From Rhodococcus pseudokoreensis (lineage in GTDB: Bacteria; Actinomycetota; Actinomycetes; Mycobacteriales; Mycobacteriaceae): a DNA stretch of 64,000 bases. The DNA is taken from contig NZ_CP070617.1 of NCBI RefSeq assembly GCF_017068395.1, positions 38,289 to 102,288 on the forward strand, read 5' to 3'. The first letter of the stretch is position 1. Each line of letters starts with the position of its first letter. Positions 9,370 through 18,616 of this stretch are shown piece after piece. The notes beneath the pieces are model-generated. The model was not told the DNA's origin and made no database searches. It worked only from the letters and a program-made list of their open reading frames with translations. The translations under genes and the position numbers were made by a program.

Positions 9370-9612
9370 ATCAATGATGGCCGCGCAGCAGCACCGATCA
9401 CGATCGGTGCGTGTTGGCGGCACCCAGACGCGGCCCGCCACGGGCACGCGCGGAGGTTATCCCGCCCGGATCCCCGCGTCACCCCGTGTGCGGTCTGCCG
9501 GTCACGGCCACCAAGGCAGTCGACTCCCCGCCCGGACGACGCCTTGGTGGCCGTCGATCAACCAAGACACGCACACCGATCGGTTCTACCCGCCACGAGA
9601 AGAGGAGCCACG

Positions 9613-10824
9613 ATGAGCACGTATCTGATCGGGTCGGAGACGCTCCCCGCACACAGTGAGGGCCTGCAAGACGTGCTCATCCGTGCGCGCGCGGCCGGGA
9701 TGCGGCCACGCTGCCTGTGCACCCAGTCCGGGGTGGAGATGTATCTGGCGAAGGTCGGAGGCCGGTACATCGTCAAACGTATGCCCGGCTCCGGTGCCGA
9801 GCACCAGGCCGGATGCGAGTCGTACGAGCCGCCGCCGGAGCTGTCCGGGCTGGGGCAGGTGCAGGGCAGCGCCATCACCGAAGACGCCGAGGACGGGGAG
9901 ACCACACTCCGACTGGGATTCTCCCTGTCCAAGACCGGCGGCAAAGCCGCACCCGACATGTCGGGCGGCGGATCCGACAGCGTCACGACGGACGGCACGA
10001 AACTGACGCTGCGGGCGATGCTGCACTACCTGTGGGAAGAGGCAGGATTCAACAAGTGGGTGCCCGCGATGGCCGGCCGCCGCAACTGGCCGGTGATCCG
10101 CAAGTATCTACTCGAGGCCGCGGCCGGGAAGAACGCCAAAGGCAAGGGGATCCTCGAAAGCCTCTACGTACCGGAGGCGTTCTCCCTCGACCGCAAGGCG
10201 GAGATCACGGGGCGGCGTATGCAGCAGATGATGGCTGTGGCGAGCGCCGGGACCGGTCGGCGGAAGCTGCTCCTGGCGGTCGGTGAGGTCAAGGAGATCG
10301 CGCAGACCCGGTTCGGGCACAAGATCATCCTCAAGCAGGTCGCGGACTGCCCGTTCATGATCAACGACGATCTCCACAAGCGGATGCTCAAGCGGTTCGA
10401 GGTCGAACTGGGCCTGTGGGATGCGGTCGAGGACTCGCACCTGCTGGTGATCGGCACGTTCGCGGTGGGCCGCACCGGCGTTGCCTCGTTCGAGGAACTG
10501 TCGCTGATGGTGGTGACCGAGAACTGGATCCCGTTCGAGAGCACATTCGACAAGATGGTGATCGACGCGATGACCAGCGCGAACCGGCCCTTCATGAAGG
10601 GGCTGCGCTACAACCTGGCCTCTCCGGTTCCGCTGGCGTCGATCGTGGCCACCGATACGGCGCCCGAGCCCACTGCGCTGTACATCATCGCCCCAGACAC
10701 CGACGACGAGCAGATAACCGTGGTCGACGAGTTAGCGGAGAGCAGCAGCCTGACATCGTGGATCTGGAACGCTGGCACCGATCCGATGCCGGCGCTACCA
10801 GCACCGAACACAAACCAAACCTAG
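9613..10824 (+). CDS. DUF1173 family protein
   Basis: The protein has 403 residues. The ATG at 9613 follows GAGAAGAGGAG. The N-terminus shows the DUF1173 pattern: LQDVLIRARAAGMRPRCLC, a GVEMYLAKVGGRYIVKRMPGSG block, and SYEPPPELSGLGQVQGSAI. A Cys pair and a His (AEHQAGCESYE) suggest metal binding. DUF1173 proteins are common on actinobacterial and proteobacterial plasmids and integrative elements; their biochemical role is unknown. The gene is separated from the T4SS operon by 243 bases in which I see no convincing gene, and it closes the + strand transfer block. Confidence 0.78.
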   Translation: MSTYLIGSETLPAHSEGLQDVLIRARAAGMRPRCLCTQSGVEMYLAKVGGRYIVKRMPGSGAEHQAGCESYEPPPELSGLGQVQGSAITEDAEDGETTLRLGFSLSKTGGKAAPDMSGGGSDSVTTDGTKLTLRAMLHYLWEEAGFNKWVPAMAGRRNWPVIRKYLLEAAAGKNAKGKGILESLYVPEAFSLDRKAEITGRRMQQMMAVASAGTGRRKLLLAVGEVKEIAQTRFGHKIILKQVADCPFMINDDLHKRMLKRFEVELGLWDAVEDSHLLVIGTFAVGRTGVASFEELSLMVVTENWIPFESTFDKMVIDAMTSANRPFMKGLRYNLASPVPLASIVATDTAPEPTALYIIAPDTDDEQITVVDELAESSSLTSWIWNAGTDPMPALPAPNTNQT

Positions 10825-10922
10825 AGAGCCCCACGATTCTTGGCGGTCCGTCGGTACTGTGGCTCGCACGCACGAAAAGCCACTAGAACCCGCAGCCTTC
10901 CGTCTCGGGAGTCAGTGAGAGC

Positions 10923-10938
10923 CTTGCCAGGTGCCACT
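10923..10938. repeat. 16-bp exact repeat, copy 1 (flanks rep operon)
   Basis: The sequence CTTGCCAGGTGCCACT occurs here and again at 12554-12569 in the same orientation, each time followed by RTGA. The two copies bracket the rep-like/DUF3800 operon. In the second copy the repeat runs directly into the iteron array. It may be a protein-binding or recombination site. The rest of the 10825-11099 gap holds no gene I can support. Confidence 0.5.
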
Positions 10939-11099
10939 ATGAAAGATCGTTTGCTAAGCAATGGAAACACCTTCATTATCGGAAGTGCCCGAAGCAGTAG
11001 CTGAGGGAAGTGGTTCGTGTAGGAGGTCTCCGGGGCGTAAGCACCCACGTAGGCAGCCTCACCAGATGGTTTCCAGCCTTGCGCGCCCACCTTGACAGG

Positions 11100-11127
11100 A
11101 GAGCCTGGCCCATTAGGGCCAGGCTCT
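11100..11127 (-). terminator. hairpin terminator of the rep/DUF3800 operon
   Basis: The 12-base arm AGAGCCTGGCCC (11100-11111) pairs perfectly with 11116-11127 around a 4-base ATTA loop. It lies just beyond the stop of the - strand DUF3800 gene at 11130. There is no clear U-tract, as is common for actinobacterial terminators. Confidence 0.7.
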
Positions 11128-11129
11128 CG

Positions 11130-11669
11130 TCATGTCAGGAACTCTACTGTGACTCGATGCGCTATTGCGGCCTTAGCGGTACCTCCGCGCCCCCAAGCCC
11201 ACGCGTGGACATCCGGTATCCACAGGAGCGGGTTGTCTGCCCCGGCCGGTTCGTGAAGATACTCGAGGACAGGATCGTGGCCGAGGACTCCTCGGATAAC
11301 CTTCCTGTCTTCCGTATCCTGATCACAGGATTCGATCACCGCTCGCGCAACACCGAGTTCATCCAGTCGCCCGAACACCTGAGCCAACGCCAGATCGCGT
11401 GCGACCCGAGTGGGACACGCCTTCCTCACGACGTACAGGTAGCTGTGAGCCTCGAGCGCAGCGACTCCATTGATAATCCGCTGGGCGTCCTTGCCAGCGC
11501 TCTTCATATGGATACGGCTTGTCCCCTTCGCCCGAAGGGCAAGCATGCTGGCTCGAATACCGCTCACATCGGCCGACGTGACGGTCGCGGCACAGATCAT
11601 GAACTTATTCTTCCCCGGCCGGCCGGATTCATCGATGAAGGCATGCAATTTTCCTGTGCCCACCATCAC
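11130..11669 (-). CDS. DUF3800-like protein
   Basis: The protein has 179 residues. It has the FIDESGR motif at the N-terminus and a C-terminal acidic IPDVHAWAWGRG motif, the pattern of DUF3800 proteins, which are predicted to have an RNase H-like fold with acidic active-site residues. Its start overlaps the stop of the upstream rep-like gene (ATGA at 11666-11669), so the two are probably co-translated. DUF3800 genes are frequent on mobile elements, and their substrate is not established. The strong hairpin at 11100-11127 ends the operon. Confidence 0.65.
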   Translation of the reverse strand: MMVGTGKLHAFIDESGRPGKNKFMICAATVTSADVSGIRASMLALRAKGTSRIHMKSAGKDAQRIINGVAALEAHSYLYVVRKACPTRVARDLALAQVFGRLDELGVARAVIESCDQDTEDRKVIRGVLGHDPVLEYLHEPAGADNPLLWIPDVHAWAWGRGGTAKAAIAHRVTVEFLT

Positions 11670-12493
11670 TTACCGCCTTTGCGTGGCGTTGACTGCTTCC
11701 TCGCCTCAAGCTGGAGATCCCGACGGCGGACGGTGCTGAACGGGTCTCGAAGGGCGCGGTGATAACGCTCGCGCAGCACTCCCTTCGGCAGCCGCGGCGA
11801 CGCCACGCGCTGGATGTGTATATCCAGAAGCTTCTCCGCGCTGAGTTCGGCGTACCCACGCTCCGCTGTACGTTCGGAGATCCCGTACCACTTCTGTGCT
11901 CGGTCGACGGCCATCTCAAATGGCGGCTTCCCTTGCGTCTCCTTCAGCATGATCAGCAGCATCGCCTTGCCCGGCAGACGTAGTCGGTCAATATAACCGT
12001 CTGTCCAATACTCGTGAGGAATCGTGAAATACCCGCCCTCAGCTGACTCGTCGGATTGCAGTCCTGGTTTCGACCATGGCCGGCCAGTGCCGTCTTCGAG
12101 CAGCGGTGTGATGATCGTTGTGTGGCCCCGACGGCGCCTCGTCACGAGACCCATTTCCTCGAGCACCCGAAATGTCTTCGACACCGTAGTGAGTCCACAC
12201 GGCTTACGCGTACTGAAAATGTTCGCCCACGCACCGAGGGGGAGAGGGTCGTCGTCGGAGAGCACCGGCTGCAGCGCGTAGGCGGTGAGGATCGCGTCGA
12301 GAGCCCGCTCCTGACGATTGGTCACGAACGAGGCCAGACTCGCAGAACGATCCGCTGATCCAGGAGGCCGCTGGACGAACGAGTTTCGCACGGGGCAGTA
12401 TTCACGCTTGACGCTCGTCAATAGGCTGCGTAGAGCCTCGGCGGGACTCAGCGGTGTGTCGTCAACAAGTTCGGCGAACGGATCAGTACTCAT
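11666..12493 (-). CDS. double winged-helix protein, probable plasmid replication initiator
   Basis: I choose the ATG at 12493, giving 275 residues; the frame is open further upstream but that part reads like noise. Two winged-helix-like domains can be seen: one around residues 55-135 (LPLGAWANIF..TTVSKTFRVLEEMGLVTRRRRGHTTIITPL) and one around 150-245 (YFTIPHEYW..KAMLLIMLKE..YGISERTAERGYAELSAEKLLDI). Duplicated winged helices are characteristic of iteron-binding Rep proteins. An array of iteron-like repeats lies 78-132 bases upstream. I infer a Rep function from architecture plus iterons; a plasmid regulator is the main alternative. Confidence 0.6.
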   Translation of the reverse strand: MSTDPFAELVDDTPLSPAEALRSLLTSVKREYCPVRNSFVQRPPGSADRSASLASFVTNRQERALDAILTAYALQPVLSDDDPLPLGAWANIFSTRKPCGLTTVSKTFRVLEEMGLVTRRRRGHTTIITPLLEDGTGRPWSKPGLQSDESAEGGYFTIPHEYWTDGYIDRLRLPGKAMLLIMLKETQGKPPFEMAVDRAQKWYGISERTAERGYAELSAEKLLDIHIQRVASPRLPKGVLRERYHRALRDPFSTVRRRDLQLEARKQSTPRKGGK

Positions 12494-12553
12494 ACACAGG
12501 GAGAATACCGGCCCAGGGTCACCCTCATGACGCGTCAGGCTTAGCGAGCCTAG

Positions 12554-12569
12554 CTTGCCAGGTGCCACT
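12554..12569. repeat. 16-bp exact repeat, copy 2
   Basis: This is the second copy of CTTGCCAGGTGCCACT, identical to 10923-10938. It abuts the iteron-like array and may be part of the replication control region. Confidence 0.5.
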
Positions 12570-12570
12570 G

Positions 12571-12625
12571 TGAGACACCTTGATACAACTACTGATACAC
12601 CTAGTGAAACACCTCTGAAACTACT
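12571..12625. repeat. iteron-like array, candidate replication origin
   Basis: Five imperfect direct repeats of a 10-mer with consensus TGAWACACCT start at 12571, 12581, 12593, 12605 and 12616, spaced 10-12 bases apart, about one helical turn. The tract is AT-richer than its surroundings and lies upstream of the winged-helix Rep-like gene on the - strand. Helically phased short repeats next to a Rep gene are the hallmark of an iteron origin. I see no gene in the remaining part of 12494-12887. Confidence 0.6.
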
Positions 12626-12887
12626 TAGACGTATACGGGACCCAGCGGCGCGGAGGCTCCCCCCTCCAACACCTCGAGTTGCTGCTCGAGGAACCCGTCC
12701 GAGCAGTTTCCCGACTCTTAGGGCTGCCGAGAGGGATGGCCCATGGATAGCAGTCGATCCGAGGGGTGATCGACCGGCTCGACCTGGCTGGTTATCGCGA
12801 GCGCCCCTCCCGGACCTAACGCTTCCGGGCCTGCAGCGTGAGCCGCCCCAGGGGGAGCGTGTTCGCGATGGCTGCGTGACCCGTGGG

Positions 12888-15800
12888 CTACAGGGTGGGT
12901 CCGCGGCGGTGTGGGCCTTGTTGTTGCCGACGGATCTCGTCGCGCCGCTGGGCGCGGCGGGCTTCCTCGAGGCGTCGTTGCTCGGCGCGTTCTTCGGCGA
13001 GCTGTTGGTCGTGACGTAGCTGCTCTTGCTGCATGGCGGTGCGCTCGACAAGGTCCGCGGGTGCGGCGGGCGCCGACTCCGATTCGCCTCGGAGGTCTCG
13101 GATGCGGGCGGTGATGTGGTGGTAGGCGCGGGCTGCGTCGCCGTGCTCGGGTTGTTCACCGAGCAGGCTGCGGTCGGTGGTGACGCCGAATTGCTCGCGG
13201 TAGGCGGCGGCTTGCGCGGCTGCTGCGATCCAGCGAGCGCGGTCGATGCCGCTGTCGGGAACTTCACCGAGGTGGTTCGTCCATTCGGGTCGTTCGGTGG
13301 CGGCTTGTTGGCCGAGTTCGCGGGTTCGGTCGGTGATTTCGGCGTACCGACGGTGCGACCAGGCGACGAGTTCGTGGTCGACACCTTCCCGGTCTTGGTG
13401 TGGTGGCTGCACCCATGTGGGGGCCGCGGGGTCACGGCGTTCGCGGCCGAGAGGCCACCGTTGTTCGCTGATCTCGATGAGTTGTCGTGCGGTCGGCTCC
13501 GCCGCGCCCGAGGTCTCCCTCAGGTCGTCTATGGCCCGTTCCGGGGGGTATCCGGTGCGGTCGATGTGGCGCAGACGCACGGCGAGTTCGCTCCAGCTCT
13601 GCTGGTCGTCGAGGATCGTCTCGGCGTGCCGACCGAACGCATCTCGCAGTGTCGGCTTGAGGTGGTCGGCCCAAATGTCGGCCTCGTGCAGGCCGGTGTC
13701 GATTCTGGGTTGCAGTCGCCAGTGCATCACCTCCGACACGGAGTCAGCGGAGGCGAGTTCACGCTCGGCGGCTCCTTCGCGGAGCACCTGTCCAAGCTCG
13801 AGACCGACGGCCTCGGCGCGTTGCGCTTGGTGCACGAACGCTTCCCAGGCGTCCTCGTGAACCATCGTGTTCGCGAGTCCGTGGCCGAGGTGTTCACGCA
13901 CGATGGCCTCGTACCGACCCGCGTCGAGCAGGTCGTTGGCGTACCCGTAGCCGGGGATGTTGTGGGAGAGCTTGAGGTGCTCGACGGCGGCTTCGCGTTG
14001 TTGTTCGGTGGCCGAGCGTTCGGCTCCGTCGCGGCCGATGATGCCGCGCAGGACCTCGTCGGCGATCCTCTCCTCGGGGTGTTTGTGATCGAGGTCGAGG
14101 TCGATGATCTTGTCCGTCACCACGAAGGCGTTGTTGCTCTGGACGGCCCTGCTGAGCATCACGTAGAGGGACTGACGATCCATCGACGGATCGGCGATGC
14201 CGTACAGGGTGTCGACGGTGGCGCCCTGGACGCGGTGCACGGTGGTGGCGTAGCCGAGTTCGCACCAGTGGCGAACGTAGTCGGGCGGGAGAACCACCTT
14301 GCCGCCGTGGTTGATGTGCTGCACGTGCATACTGCCGTCCCCGCCGAGTTCGAGCACGTCCCACAGGTCACCGTTGGCGACCCAGTCGTTGCGGGAGCCG
14401 ACGGCTCGCAGTGTGGTGTCGTTCTGGCGGGTGACGATGCGGTCACCGACACCGGCGTGAAGGTCGTCGGCGAGGGTGACTTGATCGGCCGGGTCGACCT
14501 CTCCGGCTGCGATGCGATCGGTGCGGGCGCGTTCGTTGAGCTGGGCGACGGTGTCGTTACGGGGCGCAGCCATGACCGAGTCCTTGCCGGCGTCGGTGTC
14601 GGCCTTCCATGCGGTGTAGACCCGGTCGACGAGTTCGTCTTCCATCCCGTAGTGCACGCGGTCTTTCGCGAAGTACCAGGCCGCCGCCGATTGATCTCCG
14701 GCACGCAACCGCAGTGAGATCTCACGCTCCTCGTAGTCGGCGAAGCGGTGCACTGCGCTGAGGGTGGGTGCGTTGGTTTCCTTCGCGACGAGCCGTAGCG
14801 CACCGCCTCCTTCGACTGCGCCGAGCTGTTGGGGGTCACCGAGTAGTTTCACGACCGCACCCTGCTCGTAGGCGACCGCGACGATGCGGTCGATGTTGTG
14901 GCGCGACGCCATACCGGCTTCATCGACGAGGATCAGATCACCGGGCCGGATCCCGGTGTCGTGCCCGTGCTGATGCAGGGTCAGAACCCGGTCGATGGTC
15001 TGCCCGGTCGCATCGATCTCTGCTTCGAGGACCTTCGCGGCGACCTGAGAAGAAGCCAGAGCGTGTACGTTCGCGCCGCCCGCCTTCCAGGCATCGGTGA
15101 CCACTTTCATGGCGGTGGTCTTGCCGGTGCCGGCCGGTCCGATGCCTGCCGAGAGCAGTGTTCCGCTGAACACGAAGTGCCGGGCGAGAGCTTCCTGCCC
15201 GGCGTTGAGCGTCCTTCCTGTGAGCCGCTGCGATGCGGCGAGGGCCGCATTGAACGCCTCTTCACTGCCCATTACGGCGGTGGGAGTGTGCGCCGCGGCG
15301 ACGAGTCGAGCTTCGGATTCGAGGACCTCACGGGAGGTGTAGGTCTGATTGCCGTGCACTGTGAGGACGCTTTCTCCGTCGCTGCGCCGCAGCACCGCGG
15401 GGGCGGAATCCTGCTTCCTGGTGAGCCGGATTGATCCGCGGCCGAGGACGGATTCGGTCACCTTGTCGCGGACGATCAGGTAGTCCGCGTCGGTGGCGAA
15501 GATCGTGTCCTTGAGCTGCCGGTCGACCTCGGCCGCTACATGCCAGCGGTTCCAACTCGACTTCTCCCGTTCGAGGACGGAGAGGACCGCGGCACCGGTT
15601 TCGTGGGCATCGATCTGATCGGCGGTGACGGTGCTGACCTTGCGGCCAATGCACCGTCGGACGACCCGGCCGACGCGGTGGGTGCCGAGGACTCTGGCGG
15701 CGCGGCCGAGGCTTTCGCGGCGCATGGCCTCGTAGGAACGCGGGGCAGGCTTGTGCCCGCGAGTCTCGAGGGTGGCCTGGTCGGCGAGCTTGGTTTGCAT

Positions 15801-16904
15801 GGCCGGCGAGGGATTGCGGCCGTGACGGTTGTGGTAGCTCGACACCAGTTCGGTGAGGCGTCTTTCGATGGTCTCGCGGCGGGAGAACTCATCGATGAGT
15901 TCCTGGGAAATGCCGTCGATCTCGCGGACCGGGCGCCTACCAGCGGTCCTCTTGGCCCGCTCGACAAACTGGACGCCGAGCTCCCGGGACAGGGCTTGCT
16001 CGAATGCGGTGTTGTAGGTTTCCGAGGCGGACACGGCGAGCTTGTGCAGCACGCGGCCGTCGAGGCTGCGCCACTTCCCGTCTACCCCCATGACTTTGGT
16101 GGAGATCGCGACGTGGGTGTGTAGGTTCGGATCCCCGTTGCGGTTGTCGCGGTGATCGAAACGGGTGTAGGTCAGTCCCTTCGTTTCGATCTGGGCGACT
16201 CCGGCCTTCCCGACGCGGGTGTATGCGGCGTGTTCTTCGATCTGTTCGAGGGCTAGATCACGTGCCTCGGCGTGGCAGTTCTGAACGGCACGGCGGATCG
16301 TGTCGTCACCGAGGACCCACAGAACGGATGCTGATTTCACCGGAGTGAAAACGCAGTCGTAGCCGGCGACCGGCTGGCGTTCGCGCCGTGTCTGGCTGGC
16401 CATATACCGGGCGAGTTCGCTCTCGTCAGCGGGGGAGCGGCCGATCTCGATATGGAACTGATCCGCCCCGATCCGGTACCGGATCGCGGTGCGCTGTTCC
16501 TCGGTGAGTGTCGTGCCTAGTCGTTCGCGCTCAGCCTCGAATTCGGTGCGCACACGACGCATGAAGGGAACGTCGTTGCGGAACGAGGCGAACCGGCGAC
16601 CCAGCCGCTCGGCTTGAACCGCCTCTTTCGCCGGCGTCCCTTCGGCGATGGCCTGCCGAATGTGCTCGTCGGCATTCGGGTGTAGTCCTTCACCGAAGAG
16701 GGCCTTCATCTGGTCTTCACTGACCGTGCCAGAGACTCCAAGAACCTCGGCTCCGCTACCGCCCCAGATTCCCGGCGGGTTGCCGTCGACGTTGTAGTAA
16801 TCGGAGATCTGCTCACCCTTCTCCAGCCGGTAATCGCCAGTGGCGACCTCGCGGGTGAGATAGGTGTAACCGTCGCCTGCGTGAAGCGGGTGGACGGTCA
16901 TCAT
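12888..16904 (-). CDS. traA: TraA/MobF relaxase-helicase
   Basis: The protein has 1338 residues, starting at ATG 16904 (a second ATG follows at 16901). The N-terminal third is a TrwC-type relaxase domain with a catalytic-region GYDCVFTPVKSAS segment and the metal-binding motif DPNLHTHV near residue 260. The middle is a RecD-like helicase with Walker A GPAGTGKTT near 590 and Walker B-like ILVDEAGM near 660. The C-terminal ~350 residues are helical and end in a charged Gln/Glu/Arg-rich coiled coil. Such proteins nick oriT, stay attached to the transferred strand and unwind the donor DNA. The gene points away from the T4SS operon, and the likely oriT lies just upstream. Confidence 0.92.
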   Translation of the reverse strand: MMTVHPLHAGDGYTYLTREVATGDYRLEKGEQISDYYNVDGNPPGIWGGSGAEVLGVSGTVSEDQMKALFGEGLHPNADEHIRQAIAEGTPAKEAVQAERLGRRFASFRNDVPFMRRVRTEFEAERERLGTTLTEEQRTAIRYRIGADQFHIEIGRSPADESELARYMASQTRRERQPVAGYDCVFTPVKSASVLWVLGDDTIRRAVQNCHAEARDLALEQIEEHAAYTRVGKAGVAQIETKGLTYTRFDHRDNRNGDPNLHTHVAISTKVMGVDGKWRSLDGRVLHKLAVSASETYNTAFEQALSRELGVQFVERAKRTAGRRPVREIDGISQELIDEFSRRETIERRLTELVSSYHNRHGRNPSPAMQTKLADQATLETRGHKPAPRSYEAMRRESLGRAARVLGTHRVGRVVRRCIGRKVSTVTADQIDAHETGAAVLSVLEREKSSWNRWHVAAEVDRQLKDTIFATDADYLIVRDKVTESVLGRGSIRLTRKQDSAPAVLRRSDGESVLTVHGNQTYTSREVLESEARLVAAAHTPTAVMGSEEAFNAALAASQRLTGRTLNAGQEALARHFVFSGTLLSAGIGPAGTGKTTAMKVVTDAWKAGGANVHALASSQVAAKVLEAEIDATGQTIDRVLTLHQHGHDTGIRPGDLILVDEAGMASRHNIDRIVAVAYEQGAVVKLLGDPQQLGAVEGGGALRLVAKETNAPTLSAVHRFADYEEREISLRLRAGDQSAAAWYFAKDRVHYGMEDELVDRVYTAWKADTDAGKDSVMAAPRNDTVAQLNERARTDRIAAGEVDPADQVTLADDLHAGVGDRIVTRQNDTTLRAVGSRNDWVANGDLWDVLELGGDGSMHVQHINHGGKVVLPPDYVRHWCELGYATTVHRVQGATVDTLYGIADPSMDRQSLYVMLSRAVQSNNAFVVTDKIIDLDLDHKHPEERIADEVLRGIIGRDGAERSATEQQREAAVEHLKLSHNIPGYGYANDLLDAGRYEAIVREHLGHGLANTMVHEDAWEAFVHQAQRAEAVGLELGQVLREGAAERELASADSVSEVMHWRLQPRIDTGLHEADIWADHLKPTLRDAFGRHAETILDDQQSWSELAVRLRHIDRTGYPPERAIDDLRETSGAAEPTARQLIEISEQRWPLGRERRDPAAPTWVQPPHQDREGVDHELVAWSHRRYAEITDRTRELGQQAATERPEWTNHLGEVPDSGIDRARWIAAAAQAAAYREQFGVTTDRSLLGEQPEHGDAARAYHHITARIRDLRGESESAPAAPADLVERTAMQQEQLRHDQQLAEERAEQRRLEEARRAQRRDEIRRQQQGPHRRGPTL

Positions 16905-17134
16905 GTCGGAATCGTAGCGCGAAAAGTCGAAGTTAGGTTCCCCTAAGACACTATTAGTGCAAGAGGTGTGTCTCAGATTTGATCGTTGCCGCAGGTCACT
17001 GCGGTGCAGTGGGCAGCAACGCAGGGACCGGATGGACCGGTGAGCGCAGCGATGCACTTGGCGATTCCTAACTCGCTGATTGGTCGCGGTGTTTCGTTGG
17101 CGCGATTGTCGGTGCCGGTCGGTACGATTCGGTC
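16905..17134. other. traA upstream interval, candidate oriT/operator region
   Basis: This 230-base gap separates divergent traA and the DUF5710 gene. It holds a short inverted repeat TTAGG/CCTAA (16933-16946), an 11-base palindrome CACTATTAGTG (16949-16959), and GGTGTGTCTCA (16965-16975), which resembles a reverse-complemented iteron (TGAGACACCT). Relaxase genes of this type usually have oriT nearby. The nick site cannot be identified from sequence alone. Confidence 0.35.
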
Positions 17135-17942
17135 ATGTCCTCACCACCGCCGGCCGCACCCGCCGGGCTCGCGTGCCCACGCGCAGGGGGCGGCGTGTGG
17201 TTGGAAGTCGCGTACGCGGAGAAGGACCACGCCAAGTCGCTGGGCGCGCGCTGGGATCCGGGCACCAGGATGTGGTACGCGTCCCCGGGCCGGGAGCAGA
17301 GTTTGTCTCCGTGGTTGGGCGCTGCCGTCCGCGTTGCCTTGGGAGGACCGCGCATTCGGAAGTGGACTGTTCGTCGATCTCATCCCGGACTCATGCTGGT
17401 TCACCAACGTCCGGTCGTGCGTCAGCACACGAGACTGGTTCCGAATCCGGAAGATGGTCTACGGCCGCGCCTGCAACCGCTGCGAGGCGTGCGGGGCTGT
17501 CGAGAACACGGACGCCAGTATTCGCATGGAGGCGCACGAGCGTTGGCTCTACGACGACGAGGCGCACGTTCAGTACCTACGGCGACTGGTCTGCCTGTGC
17601 ACTCTGTGCCATCAGTCGACGCACTTCGGGTACGCCGAAGTCACCGGCAACGGTGCACGCGCATTCGCGCATCTGTCCTCGGTGACCGGATACACGAACG
17701 AACAGTCTGCCAAGCACATCGCGGATGCGATCGTGGTGTGGCGTCGCCGCTCCCGTTACGACTGGACGCTGAACCTGAGAATGCTTACCGACGCCGGTAT
17801 CGCGGTGGCCCCGCCCGTTCGCGGCCCGGAGCGACGGGCAGTCGCCGAGCGCCAGACTCAAGCGGTGCGACCGATGCCGGAACCTCTCGGGCATAGCGGC
17901 GGGGAACCGGGCATGAGCATCCGACCGATCCACTTGGACTAA
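17135..17942 (+). pseudogene. DUF5710 domain gene broken by a frameshift
   Basis: The N-terminal part reads in one frame from ATG 17135 and contains a clear DUF5710 core (VWLEVAYAEKDHAKSLGARWDPGTRMWY). Near 17310-17330 the sense passes to the next frame, where LPWEDRAFGSGLFVDLIPDSCWF continues to the stop at 17942. The second part has paired Cys/His (CNRCEACG and CLCTLCHQSTHFGY), suggesting a zinc-binding, HNH-like fold. In related plasmids these halves form one protein, so a one-base indel or sequencing error is likely here. The C-terminal frame alone is open from 16986 but its early part looks non-coding. Confidence 0.6.
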
Positions 17943-17956
17943 CGAAGGAGCAACGC

Positions 17957-18430
17957 ATGGCAAAGAAGGACTCCGCAGTCAAAGCGCGTCAGCGGGCTCG
18001 CGAGCAGATGGCGGCGAAGCTGGCTGAGCAACGTAAGCGGGAGCAGGCCAACGAGGCTGACCTCGCGACGTTCTTCGAAACCGAGGACGCGCTCACAGCT
18101 GCTGCCGACGAACGGGATGCGGCGATCGCCAAGGCTCACAGTGACTACGACAAGGCCACCGGCAAGGTCACCGCGACGCGATCCTCAGCTCTCGCGGCGA
18201 TTCGCGGGCGCGGGGAGACGGTGGCCGATCTCGCTACCCTGACCGGGCTCACCACTCGCGAGGTGAATGCACTGCTGAAGACGACACACAGCAGCTCCCC
18301 GGCGGAGAAGAAGACCGCCGAAAAGACTGCGGAATCCGCCACCGCGACGGATCGATCTGCAACTGCTGAACCCGCCAAGACCGAAGCGACTCCGGAGCCG
18401 TTGGGTTCGTCCGACGCGCTCGCGTCCTGA
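17957..18430 (+). CDS. small basic plasmid protein with C-terminal Ala/Glu tail
   Basis: The protein has 157 residues; the ATG at 17957 is preceded by GAAGGAG. The N-terminal ~50 residues are strongly basic and helical (KARQRAREQMAAKLAEQRKREQ), followed by a helical segment and a helix-turn-helix-like stretch (VADLATLTGLTTREVNALLK) near residues 90-110. The C-terminus is low-complexity Ala/Glu/Thr. It lies 14 bases after the DUF5710 frame and is probably co-transcribed. I do not recognise a named family; a small nucleic-acid-binding plasmid protein is the best guess. Confidence 0.6.
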   Translation: MAKKDSAVKARQRAREQMAAKLAEQRKREQANEADLATFFETEDALTAAADERDAAIAKAHSDYDKATGKVTATRSSALAAIRGRGETVADLATLTGLTTREVNALLKTTHSSSPAEKKTAEKTAESATATDRSATAEPAKTEATPEPLGSSDALAS

Positions 18431-18616
18431 CCGCCACGATGCACCGGAAGCCGGCCACGGATGCGACCCTCCCCATCTCGGGGCAGGCGCCGACTGTGGG
18501 TGGGACACAGACCCGGAGGGCCAGATCTGTGTGCCATCCACACGAGGGTCCCGGCTGTCCCGATTTGTGGTGGGCCGCCCGCACCGATGGGGCGGAACCG
18601 CGGCGAGGGCAACATC

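Noticed and set aside
9374..9616. 80-residue + strand frame between DUF4913 and DUF1173
   Set aside because: It is Arg/Ser/Pro-rich, without a ribosome site or motif, and overlaps the DUF1173 start.
12571..12625. Short repeats as a CRISPR array
   Set aside because: The repeats are about 10 bases with 0-2 base gaps and no cas genes are near; iterons fit better.
12494..13435. Extension of the Rep-like frame upstream to 13435
   Set aside because: The extra residues are low-complexity Ser/Pro/Thr and cross the iteron array and the end of traA; ATG 12493 is the credible start.
13026..14717. 563-residue + strand open frame inside traA
   Set aside because: It is antisense to the relaxase-helicase, whose motifs on the - strand are unambiguous; its own sequence is repetitive Val/Gly/Glu-rich noise.
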